Notes: generated by a model from the letters alone, not told the origin. Shown: positions 26,249 to 35,887, numbered from the stretch's first letter. The stretch is DNA of 64,000 bases from Bin127 sp965249505 (GCA_965249505.1 OZ252238.1:2356001-2420000), one strand, 5' to 3'. Made by a program: numbers and translations.

Positions 26249-26644
26249 CTAGTCCTGCGCGAAAAACCCGATATCGTCGGAGATGTACTCTTCGCGGATC
26301 GGCGACCAGATATCCAGCGCCACGCAGCCCTCATCCGTGGCTTCGACCCTGTGTCCGACGTTTCCCGGGATTACATAGTGCTCGCCAGCGGTTAGTAGGG
26401 TAGGTTCGCCCCCTTCGAGTTCGAACCAAGCTGAACCGGAAAGCACACGCCCGCACTGCTCGTGAGGATGGTCGTGCATGGGTACCACGGCGTTCGGAAC
26501 AAATTCGATTATGCCCATCATGATCCGCTCGCCCCAGATGAGCTTGGCGGTCACTCCGGGAACCAGTTCTCGAGCTTCGAGATGCTGAGGATCAAAGTAG
26601 CCTGCTGAACCGTCTGGCGTTTTCGTCTTGTCACTCGAATTCAA
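26249..26644 (-). CDS. Cupin-domain protein
   Basis: Single-domain cupin of 131 aa. Metal-binding motif 1 is MHDHPHEQCGRVLSG (two His and a Glu in cupin spacing). Motif 2 is PGNVGHRVEATDEG with the third His. These small cupins may be isomerases, dioxygenases or sensors; nothing here selects one. It is the last gene of the minus-strand run, 29 nt after the ThDP enzyme, so a link to that enzyme's substrate or product is plausible. Confidence 0.85.
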   Translation of the reverse strand: MNSSDKTKTPDGSAGYFDPQHLEARELVPGVTAKLIWGERIMMGIIEFVPNAVVPMHDHPHEQCGRVLSGSAWFELEGGEPTLLTAGEHYVIPGNVGHRVEATDEGCVALDIWSPIREEYISDDIGFFAQD

Positions 26645-26673
26645 ATCTCTGCTCCGTTGACTGCTTGGTGTAC

Positions 26674-28359
26674 CTACCCGTGCGAACCCAGCTTACGGTC
26701 TATCGCAGCCTCGGCTACGGGGCTAATAATCTGATCCACTTCGATGTTGACCAGCGCCGGTCCGTCGTACTCAAACGCCCGCTTCAATGCAGGCTCCAAC
26801 TCTTCCGCGGTTTTCACATACTCGCCGTGGGCGCCCAATCCCTGTGCCATCAGATCGTAACGGGTGCCCTCTCCCAGGTCGGTCCAAACCGGACGTCCGT
26901 AGATGCCTTTCTGGATCTGCCAATCGATGCCCCAGATCGAGTTGTTCCCGAGGAGCATTTTGACTGGCAAGTTGTGCCTAACCATCGTGTCGACCTCCAT
27001 CCCATTGAACCCAAACGATCCATCGCCAACCGATAAAACGACTTGGTTTTCTGGCAACGCAACCTTTGCTCCCATCGCGTAAGGCACGCCCACTCCGATC
27101 ATTCCGAAACTCGACACATTGTGGAATCTGTACGGCCGTTCGCGCGGTATCGATGCGCGAAGAAAGTGGCAGTAATCGCCTCCATCAATAGTGAGATGAG
27201 CGTCGTCATCCAAGAACTTCTGCACAGTCTCACTCACATACATCGGATGCATCGGGTTCGACGGCAGAGCGAATTCGTAAAGCTCGGCCAACCAAGATTC
27301 CTTTGCTTGCCGCAACTCCGTTAGCCAGGCCGAGTGTTCCACCCATTCGCGTTTCGACGCCTCGTCGGCCAGTTGGGTAACCAAGGAGCCGAGATCTCCC
27401 AAGATGCCGACTTCAACCGAACGCGCGCGACCAATTTCAGCGGGTGATGGATCACATACGATGATTTTGACTTCCTTAGCGAATGGCGGGCTGCCACCAT
27501 ATCCCAGCGTGTAATCCAAGCGTTTGCCCAGCATCAACACCGCATCTGCTTCCCTAATCTTCTGGGCGGCGCGGTTCAAAGGCAGATAGCCGATGCCGAA
27601 GCTGTATTCATGGGAGTCAGGGATCAACGCACGCGCCGAATCTTCTGATACGAAGGGAATACGCGTCGTCTCGACCAATCTCTGGACTTCGTCGGGCATC
27701 GCGGTCGCGCCGGCAGACGAACCTGCGAAGATCATCGGACGTTCCGCACCATTTAGGATCTCGATCGCCTTCGAAATCTGTTCAATGTCTCCCATCACCT
27801 TCAATGGACGGCTGTATTCTGAGGGCGCGTACCGTCCGAAATCGGAATCGCTCACCTCGGCAGATTGGTAGTCATGAGGAATCGTCAGGTGCACCGGACC
27901 TTGTCGTCCGCTCAACGCAGTCCGGAACGCTAACGCGACGTACTCTGGAATTCGCTCCGGCGAGGGCACTTCCCACGCACCCTTGGTGACCGGATCAGCG
28001 ATGCCAACTTGATCGATCTCCTGCATCGCACCACGACCCAGATTGGGCGAGTCGGCACTGCCCGCGATGTTCACAACCGGAGCTTCGGAGTGAAGGGCAT
28101 TTGCTAGCGCTGGGACCGCATTGGCGTGACCTGGCGTAGTTGAAAGCGCAACTCCCGCACGGCGCAAGATCCTGGAATAGGAATCCGCGGCGTGAACGGC
28201 ACCAGACTCGTGTCGCGTGTCGATCATCCGAAACGGCTCGTCGACCATGCGGTCCAGCATGTCTAGGATGTGGTCTCCGGCGATCCCGAACAGAGTGTCA
28301 ACGCCTTCTGCTTTTAGGGAGAGGTTGAGGAGGTCGCTGCCCGTCAATCGTTTGCTCAT
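26674..28359 (-). CDS. Thiamine-diphosphate enzyme (acetolactate synthase/oxalyl-CoA decarboxylase-like)
   Basis: 561-aa decarboxylase/lyase with the three-domain layout: PYR domain with the catalytic Glu in HESGAVHAADSYSR near residue 50, central domain, and PP domain with the GDGSFGFNGMEV...GNN thiamine-diphosphate motif. Such proteins include acetolactate synthase, benzaldehyde lyase and 2-hydroxyacyl-CoA lyase. I cannot fix the substrate. It lies 10 nt downstream of prpD and is presumably in the same transcript as the methylcitrate genes, so a 2-oxoacid or hydroxyacyl-CoA from that pathway is a reasonable guess. Confidence 0.88.
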   Translation of the reverse strand: MSKRLTGSDLLNLSLKAEGVDTLFGIAGDHILDMLDRMVDEPFRMIDTRHESGAVHAADSYSRILRRAGVALSTTPGHANAVPALANALHSEAPVVNIAGSADSPNLGRGAMQEIDQVGIADPVTKGAWEVPSPERIPEYVALAFRTALSGRQGPVHLTIPHDYQSAEVSDSDFGRYAPSEYSRPLKVMGDIEQISKAIEILNGAERPMIFAGSSAGATAMPDEVQRLVETTRIPFVSEDSARALIPDSHEYSFGIGYLPLNRAAQKIREADAVLMLGKRLDYTLGYGGSPPFAKEVKIIVCDPSPAEIGRARSVEVGILGDLGSLVTQLADEASKREWVEHSAWLTELRQAKESWLAELYEFALPSNPMHPMYVSETVQKFLDDDAHLTIDGGDYCHFLRASIPRERPYRFHNVSSFGMIGVGVPYAMGAKVALPENQVVLSVGDGSFGFNGMEVDTMVRHNLPVKMLLGNNSIWGIDWQIQKGIYGRPVWTDLGEGTRYDLMAQGLGAHGEYVKTAEELEPALKRAFEYDGPALVNIEVDQIISPVAEAAIDRKLGSHG

Positions 28360-28369
28360 CTGAATTCCT

Positions 28370-29806
28370 TTACTCAGTCGGTTGCGCCAAAAGGCTCATG
28401 AAGTCGTTCATCGGCATCTCGTCCAACACATCTTCGGCTTCGAAGAGACCGGTCAATCGATCTGTGTCCTCTTCATCAAACCTAGTTTCAATATTTGCTC
28501 GGAATTTCGACATCAACAAGGGTAGTGCTTCGTTCCTACGCCTCTGATGGCCCAACGGATAGCGGACCTCGACATCTTCGGTGGAACTGCCGTCGTCGAA
28601 GAACACTTGAACCGAGTTGGCAATTGATCTGCTCTCAGGGTCCAGATACTCGGTTGAATACGTCGGGTCTTCTTCCACATACATCTTGGATCTCAGGGCG
28701 TCGATCCTCGGATCGGAAGCGGCTTCATCTTCGTAACTATCGGCGGTCAAATCCCCGTCAATGAGTGAAACGGCGGTCATGTATTGGAGACAGTGATCTC
28801 GGTCTGCCGGGTTCTGCAAAGCGCCCGACTTATCAATGATTCGCTTGCCCGCTTCTTGTGTCCGTACATTTACTGTCGTGATCTCGTCTAACCGACTCTT
28901 CACTTCGGGATGCAACTGCATCGCCGCCTCTACGGCAGTCTGACCATGAAATTCTGCTGGAAAACTGATCTTAAACAGCACGTTCTTCATCACGTAGCAG
29001 CCTAGTTCCTGGTCGAGAGTTACTTCGTCGCCATCGAACCAAGCATCTTGAAATCCCCAACCCTCCGCCGTCAGAGCCGTATGGCAACCGGGTTCTCCTT
29101 GCGACGCCATCTGTGCAATCCGAACTGCGCGTGAAGCGGCATCGCCCGCCGCCCACGATTTGCGAGATCCGGTGTTAGGCGAGTGCCGATAAGTTCTGAG
29201 CGTGGCATCTAACCAAGAATGGGAAACAGCAGAAGCCACGATTTCGCGGTCATTCCCAGAAAGCATAGCCGCCGAAACCGCCGCTGATGCAACTTTCACG
29301 AGCAACACATGATCGATGCCCACAGCATTGAACGCATTTCCCAAAGCCAGGATGCCTTGGATCTCATAGGCGCGCGTTGCCAATTCCAACAGGTCGCGAA
29401 TTCGGATTTCACTTGCCTGACCTGCGTTAACCGCAGATCGAGACAAGTGGTCGGCGATCGCTAGCAGAGCGCCGAAATTGTCAGACGGGTGACCCCACTC
29501 TTTCGCCAGCCACGTGTCATTGAAATCTAACCACCGAATCAACGCGGTCGTGTCGAATGCGGCTTTCGACGGTGCCAACCGAAAGGGCGTGCCCAGCACT
29601 CGTGAGCCATTACGCTCTTGCGAACCTTGCACCTCCGGTCCGAGCAACTTGGTGCACGCTGGATAGTTGAGCGCCAAAAACGCGCAACCGATCGAATCCA
29701 TCAAGCACAGTCGAGCGGTGAGCAACGCCTCGTCTGACACAACAGATCCTTCAGCGCAGGCGTAATCGGCTATCTCCGCGATGACAGCATCGTATCGATG
29801 TGTCAT
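28370..29806 (-). CDS. prpD: MmgE/PrpD family protein, 2-methylcitrate dehydratase
   Basis: 478 aa. Dehydrates 2-methylcitrate to methylaconitate in propionate breakdown. ALIRWLDFNDTW followed by EWGHPSDNFGALLAIAD near residue 90 closely matches the PrpD active-site region. I start at the ATG overlapping the prpC stop (29803-29806); the longer frame runs back through prpC. Overlap with prpC and adjacency to prpB strongly support the methylcitrate role over other MmgE-like activities. Confidence 0.93.
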   Translation of the reverse strand: MTHRYDAVIAEIADYACAEGSVVSDEALLTARLCLMDSIGCAFLALNYPACTKLLGPEVQGSQERNGSRVLGTPFRLAPSKAAFDTTALIRWLDFNDTWLAKEWGHPSDNFGALLAIADHLSRSAVNAGQASEIRIRDLLELATRAYEIQGILALGNAFNAVGIDHVLLVKVASAAVSAAMLSGNDREIVASAVSHSWLDATLRTYRHSPNTGSRKSWAAGDAASRAVRIAQMASQGEPGCHTALTAEGWGFQDAWFDGDEVTLDQELGCYVMKNVLFKISFPAEFHGQTAVEAAMQLHPEVKSRLDEITTVNVRTQEAGKRIIDKSGALQNPADRDHCLQYMTAVSLIDGDLTADSYEDEAASDPRIDALRSKMYVEEDPTYSTEYLDPESRSIANSVQVFFDDGSSTEDVEVRYPLGHQRRRNEALPLLMSKFRANIETRFDEEDTDRLTGLFEAEDVLDEMPMNDFMSLLAQPTE

Positions 29807-30924
29807 CTGCGATCGGCCAATTGAACGTATTTCTGAGCCGGAGGGCCCGTGTAGTCGGCATTGGGACGGATCAAACGGTTGTTCTTCCTCTGCTCGATCA
29901 CGTGCGCAACCCATCCCGCGGTTCGGCTCACCGCGAATAAAGGCGTGAACATCGAGGTCGGAATTCCGCACCGGTGGTAAGCAGTCGAGGCGTAGAAGTC
30001 GAGATTCGGGTGAAGCCCCTTCTCGCGCATCATCACCTCTTCGATCCGTTCGGATATGTCGAAGAACAGGGTGTCCTCGTGCTCCATGCTCAGCTTACGG
30101 GCCAACTCTTTGATGATGTCCGATCTTGGATCGCCGTCCTTGTAGACGCGATGACCGAACCCCATGATCAATCTGCGAGCGTCAAGCATATTCTTGATGG
30201 ATTTCTCGGCCTCGCCTGGACTGTCGAACGAAGCGATCAACTCCATCGCCGCCTCGTTGGCGCCGCCGTGCAAAGGGCCTCTTAAAGCGCCGATCGCTCC
30301 AACGACGGCCGAGTAAGTATCGGCCAATGTGCTCGCTACGACTCTTCCGGTGAATGTCGATGCGTTGTACTCATGCTCCGCATAGAGAACCAATATCGTA
30401 TCCAGCGTCTGAACCGACAACTCATCTGGGGGAGAATCGTTCATGAGCCGGAGGAAGTGGCCCGCGATAGTAGCTTCATCAGACTGAGTCTCGACTCGCT
30501 GACCTCTATGTGCGAAGCGATACCAGTACGGGAGCATCGATGTCATGGAAGCGATCAATCGATCGCCAACACCGGCCGCCGATATTCCGCCCTCGCCCTC
30601 TGGTTCTAACGAGCCGATGAACGATGCGCCAGTCCTCAGCACATCCATAGGATGCGCACCCATCGGCAAGTTTTCCAACGCTCTCTTCACGCCTTCCGGC
30701 AGAACTCGCAACTCGGCCAATCTCGTTCGGTACGCCTGGAGTTCTCGACTGTTAGGGAGTTTCCCGTAGATGAGGAGATAGGCCACCTCCTCATACGTCG
30801 AACTCGCGGCCAGATCCTCGATGCTGTATCCCCTGTAGGTCAAACCGGCGCCCGCCTTGCCCACTGTGGATATTGCCGTGTCGCCGACCACGACACCAGC
30901 AAGACCTCTATCTACTCCGCTCAT
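29803..30924 (-). CDS. prpC: 2-Methylcitrate synthase / citrate synthase II
   Basis: Condenses propionyl-CoA (or acetyl-CoA) with oxaloacetate. Conserved features are GALRGPLHGGANEAA (catalytic His), MGFGHRVYKDGDPR (oxaloacetate-binding His) and PNLDFYASTAYHRCGIP with the catalytic Asp. The C-terminal FTPLFAVSRTAGWVAHVIEQ resembles methylcitrate synthases. Length is 373 aa, the short type. The order prpB-prpC-prpD supports the methylcitrate assignment. It overlaps prpD by 4 nt and follows prpB by 4 nt. Confidence 0.95.
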   Translation of the reverse strand: MSGVDRGLAGVVVGDTAISTVGKAGAGLTYRGYSIEDLAASSTYEEVAYLLIYGKLPNSRELQAYRTRLAELRVLPEGVKRALENLPMGAHPMDVLRTGASFIGSLEPEGEGGISAAGVGDRLIASMTSMLPYWYRFAHRGQRVETQSDEATIAGHFLRLMNDSPPDELSVQTLDTILVLYAEHEYNASTFTGRVVASTLADTYSAVVGAIGALRGPLHGGANEAAMELIASFDSPGEAEKSIKNMLDARRLIMGFGHRVYKDGDPRSDIIKELARKLSMEHEDTLFFDISERIEEVMMREKGLHPNLDFYASTAYHRCGIPTSMFTPLFAVSRTAGWVAHVIEQRKNNRLIRPNADYTGPPAQKYVQLADRR

Positions 30925-30928
30925 TTCG

Positions 30929-31819
30929 CTACCCCTCGCTTGGCTCGTAGAGCTCGTTGATCTTCCGCTCGTACTCGTAGTATCCGATAACGTCGTAGAT
31001 CTCGTTGCGTGTTTGCAAATCGTTAAGCACCCCGCGCTGACTGCCCGCGCCTCTTATCTCACGATAAACGGATTCTGCGCTCTTGCTCATCGCCCTAAAG
31101 GCTGAAAGCGGGTAGAGTGCGACATCGACATCTGCACTCCTCAATTCGTCAAGCGTAAAAAGCGGAGTGACGCCGAACTCAGTGATGTTCGCCAACACGG
31201 GCAAGCCTATTGCTTGCTTCAATTCAGTAAATTGACCGATCTCAGTCACCGCCTCTAAAAAGATCCCATCCGCTCCCGCTTCAATGTAGGACTTCGCACG
31301 ATCAACGACCTGGCTCAACGATTCCGAAGCAAGCGCATCGGTTCTCGCAAAAATGAAGAAGTCGTCGCCGGACCTAGCATCCGCCGCCGCGAGCAGTCTG
31401 TCACACATCTCCGAGGTGGAGACTACTTGCTTGCCTGGCAAATGCCCACACCGCTTCTCTGCGACTTGATCCTCGATATGGATCGCTGCAACTCCAGCTT
31501 TCTCCATCAACTCGACCGTTCGAGCGATCGATAAAGCGCTTCCCCAACCCGTGTCGCAATCGACGAGCAATGGCAAATCACATACGGCGGTTATTCGTTC
31601 GACATCGGTCAAGACGTCTTGCAGAGAAGTCATCCCAAGATCGGGCAAGCCATACGAGGCGGTGGCCACTCCGCTGCCCGAGAGATATATCGCCCGGAAA
31701 CCCTCCACCTCCACTTGCATAGCAGCGTATGCGTTGATGGTGCCAACAACCTGCAGAGGGCGTTCACTGGCCATCGCGCGACGAAAACGAGACCCCGGAG
31801 TTGCAGAGTTGGCACCCAT
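30929..31819 (-). CDS. prpB: Methylisocitrate lyase (isocitrate lyase/PEP mutase family)
   Basis: Splits 2-methylisocitrate to pyruvate and succinate. DCDTGWGSALSIARTV provides metal-binding aspartates, and KRCGHLPGKQVV holds the catalytic Cys in the KRCGH signature of this family. Length (296 aa) fits PrpB. Together with prpC and prpD it completes the methylcitrate cycle apart from the hydration of methylaconitate, which aconitase or PrpF would do and which is not encoded here. The next upstream gene (tauE-like) ends 8 nt before. Confidence 0.94.
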   Translation of the reverse strand: MGANSATPGSRFRRAMASERPLQVVGTINAYAAMQVEVEGFRAIYLSGSGVATASYGLPDLGMTSLQDVLTDVERITAVCDLPLLVDCDTGWGSALSIARTVELMEKAGVAAIHIEDQVAEKRCGHLPGKQVVSTSEMCDRLLAAADARSGDDFFIFARTDALASESLSQVVDRAKSYIEAGADGIFLEAVTEIGQFTELKQAIGLPVLANITEFGVTPLFTLDELRSADVDVALYPLSAFRAMSKSAESVYREIRGAGSQRGVLNDLQTRNEIYDVIGYYEYERKINELYEPSEG

Positions 31820-31827
31820 TTGGTTGT

Positions 31828-32667
31828 TCAGTTTATTCCCTGTTGAATAGCTCCGAACACCACGAAGGGAGCCACCAGCAAAACAACGATGCCTACTATC
31901 AATCGCAACCCGACGGCGTCGAACCGGTTAGCCATCTTCGTGCCGATGTACATGCCCAACGTGCCCGGAATCCCGACGATTAGAACTAAAGCCCACTCCA
32001 CCTCGCCGCGCAACACGTGCCCGCCGAAACCCGACACCCCGACCAACACCGTGATTGCCAGATTAGTGCCCGCCGCCTTGTGCGGATCGATACGCATCGC
32101 TAGCAACGCGGGCATGCGTAACACTCCAAGTACAAGACCCACTGCGCCGCCGATTATCCCGATGACGATGCCGGCGATACCCTCACGCGCGGCTCTGCGC
32201 GCATTCACGCCTTGGTACTCGACGCCTCGCATCACGCTGCGCTGCCGTACCTGAGGGTAACGACGTCTTAGATTAATGACTCGTAACGACCAGTACATTA
32301 GCCAGATGGCCGACCACACCATGAGCACCGCCACTGTAACCAACAGCAGCCAGCGAGGAACGAAATCGGCGAAGTAACCGCCAATGAACGCTCCCACAAT
32401 CGCCGGTCCACCCATAGCCAGCACAATACTTGGGATCACTCGCTTATCGATCAAGGCCTCACCGGTTGAGATCGCCGAGCCCATCACACTGATCAAGAGA
32501 TTCGTGCCTGCCGCGATCAGCGGATCGACACCGAAGAACGTCAGCATCGGTAATCGAATCACGCCGAGCGCGATACCGACAACCCCACCGGTCAGTCCGA
32601 CGACCAGCGAGATGACCGCCATCGCCACCAACTGCCACACCTCAAACTCGAGCTCTAATCCGAACAT
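31828..32667 (-). CDS. TauE/SafE-type anion exporter family membrane protein
   Basis: 279-aa membrane protein with about eight hydrophobic segments arranged as two repeats. Each repeat has the family pattern around GVVGIALGVIRLPML and GAVGLVLGVLRMPALL, with DPLIAAGTNL and DPHKAAGTNLAI following. TauE/SafE proteins export sulfite, sulfoacetate or other small organic acids. Its place 8 nt before prpB suggests transport of an acid linked to propionate or C3-C4 metabolism, which is inference. Confidence 0.88.
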   Translation of the reverse strand: MFGLELEFEVWQLVAMAVISLVVGLTGGVVGIALGVIRLPMLTFFGVDPLIAAGTNLLISVMGSAISTGEALIDKRVIPSIVLAMGGPAIVGAFIGGYFADFVPRWLLLVTVAVLMVWSAIWLMYWSLRVINLRRRYPQVRQRSVMRGVEYQGVNARRAAREGIAGIVIGIIGGAVGLVLGVLRMPALLAMRIDPHKAAGTNLAITVLVGVSGFGGHVLRGEVEWALVLIVGIPGTLGMYIGTKMANRFDAVGLRLIVGIVVLLVAPFVVFGAIQQGIN

Positions 32668-32846
32668 CGCCCAGACCTCTCAATGCGAGTGAGATCGGGC
32701 AATGGTACGCGCAGTTTTATTGAATTGAGATTGCTACAACCATCGATATCGTCGTCGCTACAGTCCTCACCAGGCCGAGCAACAGGGTCCGCCGGGCTAC
32801 TTCTGGTGTTGCTGACGCTCTTCATCGAATGATCCACCGACACACA

Positions 32847-33758
32847 TCAGCCCGAAACACTCAGCAAACCCAAACGATCTAGCAACGCATCAACTTCCTT
32901 GAATTGGGTGGCATCTGGCTTTAACGATGGGCCCCGAGCATAGATGGACCCTCTATCGAAGACACCTCTACGCCACATGATGTGCTTGTAGATCCAATTC
33001 GCCAACCCTTGCCCTTGAGCGAGTGATCTGACAAGAGGCGCATATCGGTCGAACGCAGTTTCCGCCGCCTCGTGGTCGCCAGTTTGCCAAGTGTTCCATA
33101 CATTCACGAAGACGTCCGGGAGCGTTGATCCTGGCATGGTGCCAACGGACCCTCGTCGCAGCTCCTCGAGGAAAAAGGCGCCGCCCATCCCGCCAAAGAG
33201 GATCAAATTACCGTCGTCGCCGACCAACTCTTTGGCCTCAGCCATCCGCGGGAGCGTTGGTGGAGTCTCAACTTTGATGTAGCAAAGGTTCTCGTGCCTC
33301 TGGGCGCAAGCCGCTGCCATTCCAGGTGGCACGGGCGCTGTGCTTTGATCCTGCAAGAAGATCGGGATTGAAACAGCTTCGGCTATCTTGACGAAGTACT
33401 CGATATGCTCGGATGCAGCTGTCGGAGTATATGTCGTTGGCCTGATCATCAGAGCATCGGCGCCTAACTCCTCGGCGCGTCTCGAGTAATGAATCGTCGC
33501 GTCCGTGCCCTCGGCCCCGGTGTTCATCACTACCTTGATGCGACCTCTTGCGGCATTCACAACGCTCGTCAGGACAGCATCGCGTTCGCTCTCGGTGAAT
33601 TTGAAAACCTCGCTAGCCATCGCGATCCCAACGCCGTCGACACCCTGATCTATGATCCAATCGACCTGCTTTTCCAAGTCGTCATAGACGATCGCACCGT
33701 CTGCTCCGAACGGTGTGGAAAGTATCGGGAAAACCCCGTTCATCGTCAAGTCAGCCAT
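32847..33758 (-). CDS. Dihydrodipicolinate synthase family aldolase/lyase
   Basis: 303-aa class I aldolase of the DapA/NAL superfamily. The Schiff-base lysine is in CYIKVETPPT near residue 165. The catalytic tyrosine found in DapA is not visible in the corresponding IFLQDQST strand, so authentic dihydrodipicolinate synthase activity is unlikely. Such paralogues act on 2-keto-3-deoxy sugar acids, hydroxypyruvate-type substrates and others. It lies between the sodium decarboxylase beta subunit (99 nt upstream) and the TauE gene. Confidence 0.88.
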   Translation of the reverse strand: MADLTMNGVFPILSTPFGADGAIVYDDLEKQVDWIIDQGVDGVGIAMASEVFKFTESERDAVLTSVVNAARGRIKVVMNTGAEGTDATIHYSRRAEELGADALMIRPTTYTPTAASEHIEYFVKIAEAVSIPIFLQDQSTAPVPPGMAAACAQRHENLCYIKVETPPTLPRMAEAKELVGDDGNLILFGGMGGAFFLEELRRGSVGTMPGSTLPDVFVNVWNTWQTGDHEAAETAFDRYAPLVRSLAQGQGLANWIYKHIMWRRGVFDRGSIYARGPSLKPDATQFKEVDALLDRLGLLSVSG

Positions 33759-33857
33759 CTCTTACGCTCCGTTCGTCAGCATTTGCATCGTCACCGCCCA
33801 TTCGCAACCAAATTGATATCACACATAATCGCCCGCCGCGCCCCCGCCATTTGGGGG

Positions 33858-35063
33858 TCAACCAACAAGTTGAGGAACCACAGCAATCAAGACTCCGGCG
33901 ACCGTAGCCGTGCCGATTACACCTGCCACATTCGGCCCCATGGCATGCATGAGTAGGAAATTCTCAGAGTCTTCTTGTTGCCCTAAGTCTTGGACCACGC
34001 GAGCAGCCATCGGAACGGCGGAGACCCCGGCGGCACCGATCATCGGATTTATCTTGTTAGAGCTCAGCAAGTTCATTAACTTCGCCAGCAACACTCCCGT
34101 TATGGTCGCAGTAGCGAATGCGAATAAACCTAGGACGAAGATACCCATCGTCTCAGGTTGCAGAAACACGCTGCCCGGCATCGTGGAGCCTACTGCCAAA
34201 CCGAGCAACACGATCGTCACATTCATCAAAGCGTTTTCCGAAACATCTGCCAATCGAGGCACTACACCTGAAACCCTGATCAGATTTCCCAACATCAACA
34301 TTCCGATCAATGGGGATGCGGAAGGTACCAGAACGCTCACGATCAATATCGTCGCAACTGGGAAAACGATCAACGTCCGGCGAGACACCGGAGTCGCCGA
34401 ATACTCCATGCGGATCTTGCGCTCCCGCTGAGTCGTCAGCAACTTGATCAGAGGAGGCTGGATGATTGGGACCAGCGCCATATACGAATAAGCGGCCACC
34501 GCCGTCGCCCCAACTATGTCTCGCACCTCTACGCCTGCCAACGATTGTCCCAACTCGCGCATCCGAGTTGCTATGAAGATCGTGGTCGGGCCATCCGCGC
34601 CGCCGATTATGCCGATTGAAGACGCCTCCAACAGGCCAAACTCGAAGTATCCGGTGGCGCCCAACAGCAACGCACCGATCAGAGCGAAGAAGACTCCCGC
34701 CTGCGCACCTGCACCCAAGAGCAGCGTTTTCGGATTCGAAAGCATCGGCGAGAAGTCGGTAGCTGCGCCGACGCCCAAGAAGATCAGCAACGGGAATATG
34801 TCCGTCTCCAATCCAACTGTCTGAAACGTTTTTAATATCCCGACGGGCTCGCCAGCACCACCTTCTCTGATGAACTCGCCCAATGGGAGGTTGGCGAAGA
34901 GAATCCCCATCGATATCGGCACCAAGAGCAGCGGCTCTTTACGTTGAGCCACCCCAACATAAAGCAATGCCGCCGCGATAACCCACATGGCTACCAATCG
35001 TGGATCATCGGCAATCGCTTCGAAGCCGGCAATGATCTGGCCTAGCGCGCCACCGTCATCCAT
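33858..35063 (-). CDS. Sodium-translocating decarboxylase, beta subunit (OadB/MmdB/GcdB family)
   Basis: 401-aa membrane carboxybiotin decarboxylase that couples CO2 release to export of Na+. Diagnostic segments are LLIFLGVGAATDFSPML, SIGIIGGADGPTTIF with the essential Asp, AYSYMALVPIIQPP, and NPMIGAAGVSAVPMAARVV. It follows the biotin-carrier gene by 3 nt. The family fixes the pump function; the acid decarboxylated depends on the carboxyltransferase, and no standard alpha subunit is in the window. Confidence 0.95.
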   Translation of the reverse strand: MDDGGALGQIIAGFEAIADDPRLVAMWVIAAALLYVGVAQRKEPLLLVPISMGILFANLPLGEFIREGGAGEPVGILKTFQTVGLETDIFPLLIFLGVGAATDFSPMLSNPKTLLLGAGAQAGVFFALIGALLLGATGYFEFGLLEASSIGIIGGADGPTTIFIATRMRELGQSLAGVEVRDIVGATAVAAYSYMALVPIIQPPLIKLLTTQRERKIRMEYSATPVSRRTLIVFPVATILIVSVLVPSASPLIGMLMLGNLIRVSGVVPRLADVSENALMNVTIVLLGLAVGSTMPGSVFLQPETMGIFVLGLFAFATATITGVLLAKLMNLLSSNKINPMIGAAGVSAVPMAARVVQDLGQQEDSENFLLMHAMGPNVAGVIGTATVAGVLIAVVPQLVG

Positions 35064-35066
35064 GCC

Positions 35067-35507
35067 CTACTCCAACTCCACCAGGGATTGACCGTGCTGC
35101 ACCGACTCGTCGGCGGCCACGTGGACGATCTTCACGACTCCGTCACGGGGCGATGCCACCGTGTTCTCCATCTTCATCGACTCCAGCACCACTAAAGCCT
35201 GACCTCGCTCCACTGAGTCCCCATCCGCCACATTCACCCGAACTATCCGTCCTGGCATTGGCGCCCGGACGACTCCCTCGGCTGCTGACCCCGCCGCAGT
35301 TGAAGGTCGTGGTTGCGCCGCTGGACGACGCGGGGATCTCGGCACCGGACGTGCAGTAGCGGTTCTTTCAATCGAGGCACCTGGAATCTCGACTTCATAC
35401 TCGACGCCATCGACTGTTACTGTCACTGGAGACGAGCCAACATCCCCTACCTCAACTTCATACTCTCGCCCACCAATCGTCAATCGGTAATGTGTTGTCA
35501 ACGCCAA
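35067..35507 (-). CDS. Biotin carboxyl carrier subunit of a decarboxylase/carboxylase
   Basis: 146 aa. The biotinyl domain occupies the C-terminal half, with the biotinylated Lys112 in ESMKMEN. A proline/alanine-rich linker (about 50-78) connects it to an N-terminal segment with two similar strands (GREYEVEVG and GVEYEVEIP), like the end of OadA or MmdC. It overlaps the gamma-subunit gene by 10 nt and abuts the beta-subunit gene, so it is the mobile carboxybiotin arm of this pump. Confidence 0.93.
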   Translation of the reverse strand: MALTTHYRLTIGGREYEVEVGDVGSSPVTVTVDGVEYEVEIPGASIERTATARPVPRSPRRPAAQPRPSTAAGSAAEGVVRAPMPGRIVRVNVADGDSVERGQALVVLESMKMENTVASPRDGVVKIVHVAADESVQHGQSLVELE

Positions 35508-35887
35508 CTCCCCACGTTCCGGCTCGAGCCGCGATTAATTCGCTGTCTCGCCCTGCCCTCGTTGAGCCAGGCTCCCGCCGTCGAGAATCCCAGAGCCCCC
35601 TCCGCGTCAGCAACGTTCGGTGTGCCTGATCGATTCGAATCTGCGAGTGCCAGGGAAACCCCGATGACCGCTGCACGCATTGCACCATCGTCCACTGCGG
35701 GCGAATTTCCGCCAGTCTGGTCAACTTCCGCCGCTTGCTCGTTGCTCTCAGCGGCGCGTCTCTGCGCAAAAGAGTCAACCCAAGACGTAGTCCGGACAAC
35801 CACTGCAAGAATGACAAGCACCAAAGCCACCATGCCCATTCCAATGCCGCTCACTCGCAAGCCGTCAATTATCGGATCCCAGTCCAA
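35498..35887 (-). CDS. OadG-like gamma/delta subunit of sodium decarboxylase
   Basis: 129 aa with one N-terminal membrane helix (SGIGMGMVALVLVILAVVV, about 13-31) and a polar C-terminal tail. This is the layout of OadG/MmdD subunits, which anchor the carboxyltransferase to the beta subunit. The tail is low in conserved sequence, so the assignment leans on helix pattern and position. The start lies 101 nt after pxpC, and the end overlaps the biotin-carrier gene. Confidence 0.78.
   Translation of the reverse strand: MDWDPIIDGLRVSGIGMGMVALVLVILAVVVRTTSWVDSFAQRRAAESNEQAAEVDQTGGNSPAVDDGAMRAAVIGVSLALADSNRSGTPNVADAEGALGFSTAGAWLNEGRARQRINRGSSRNVGSWR

Noticed and set aside
28370..29971. The 533-codon version of prpD
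   Set aside because: The extra 55 codons run through prpC in another frame; the ATG at 29806 overlaps the prpC stop as in coupled genes.
32655..32843. A 62-codon minus-strand frame between the DapA-family and TauE genes
   Set aside because: It overlaps the start of the TauE gene, has no domain or signal, and no ribosome-binding site.
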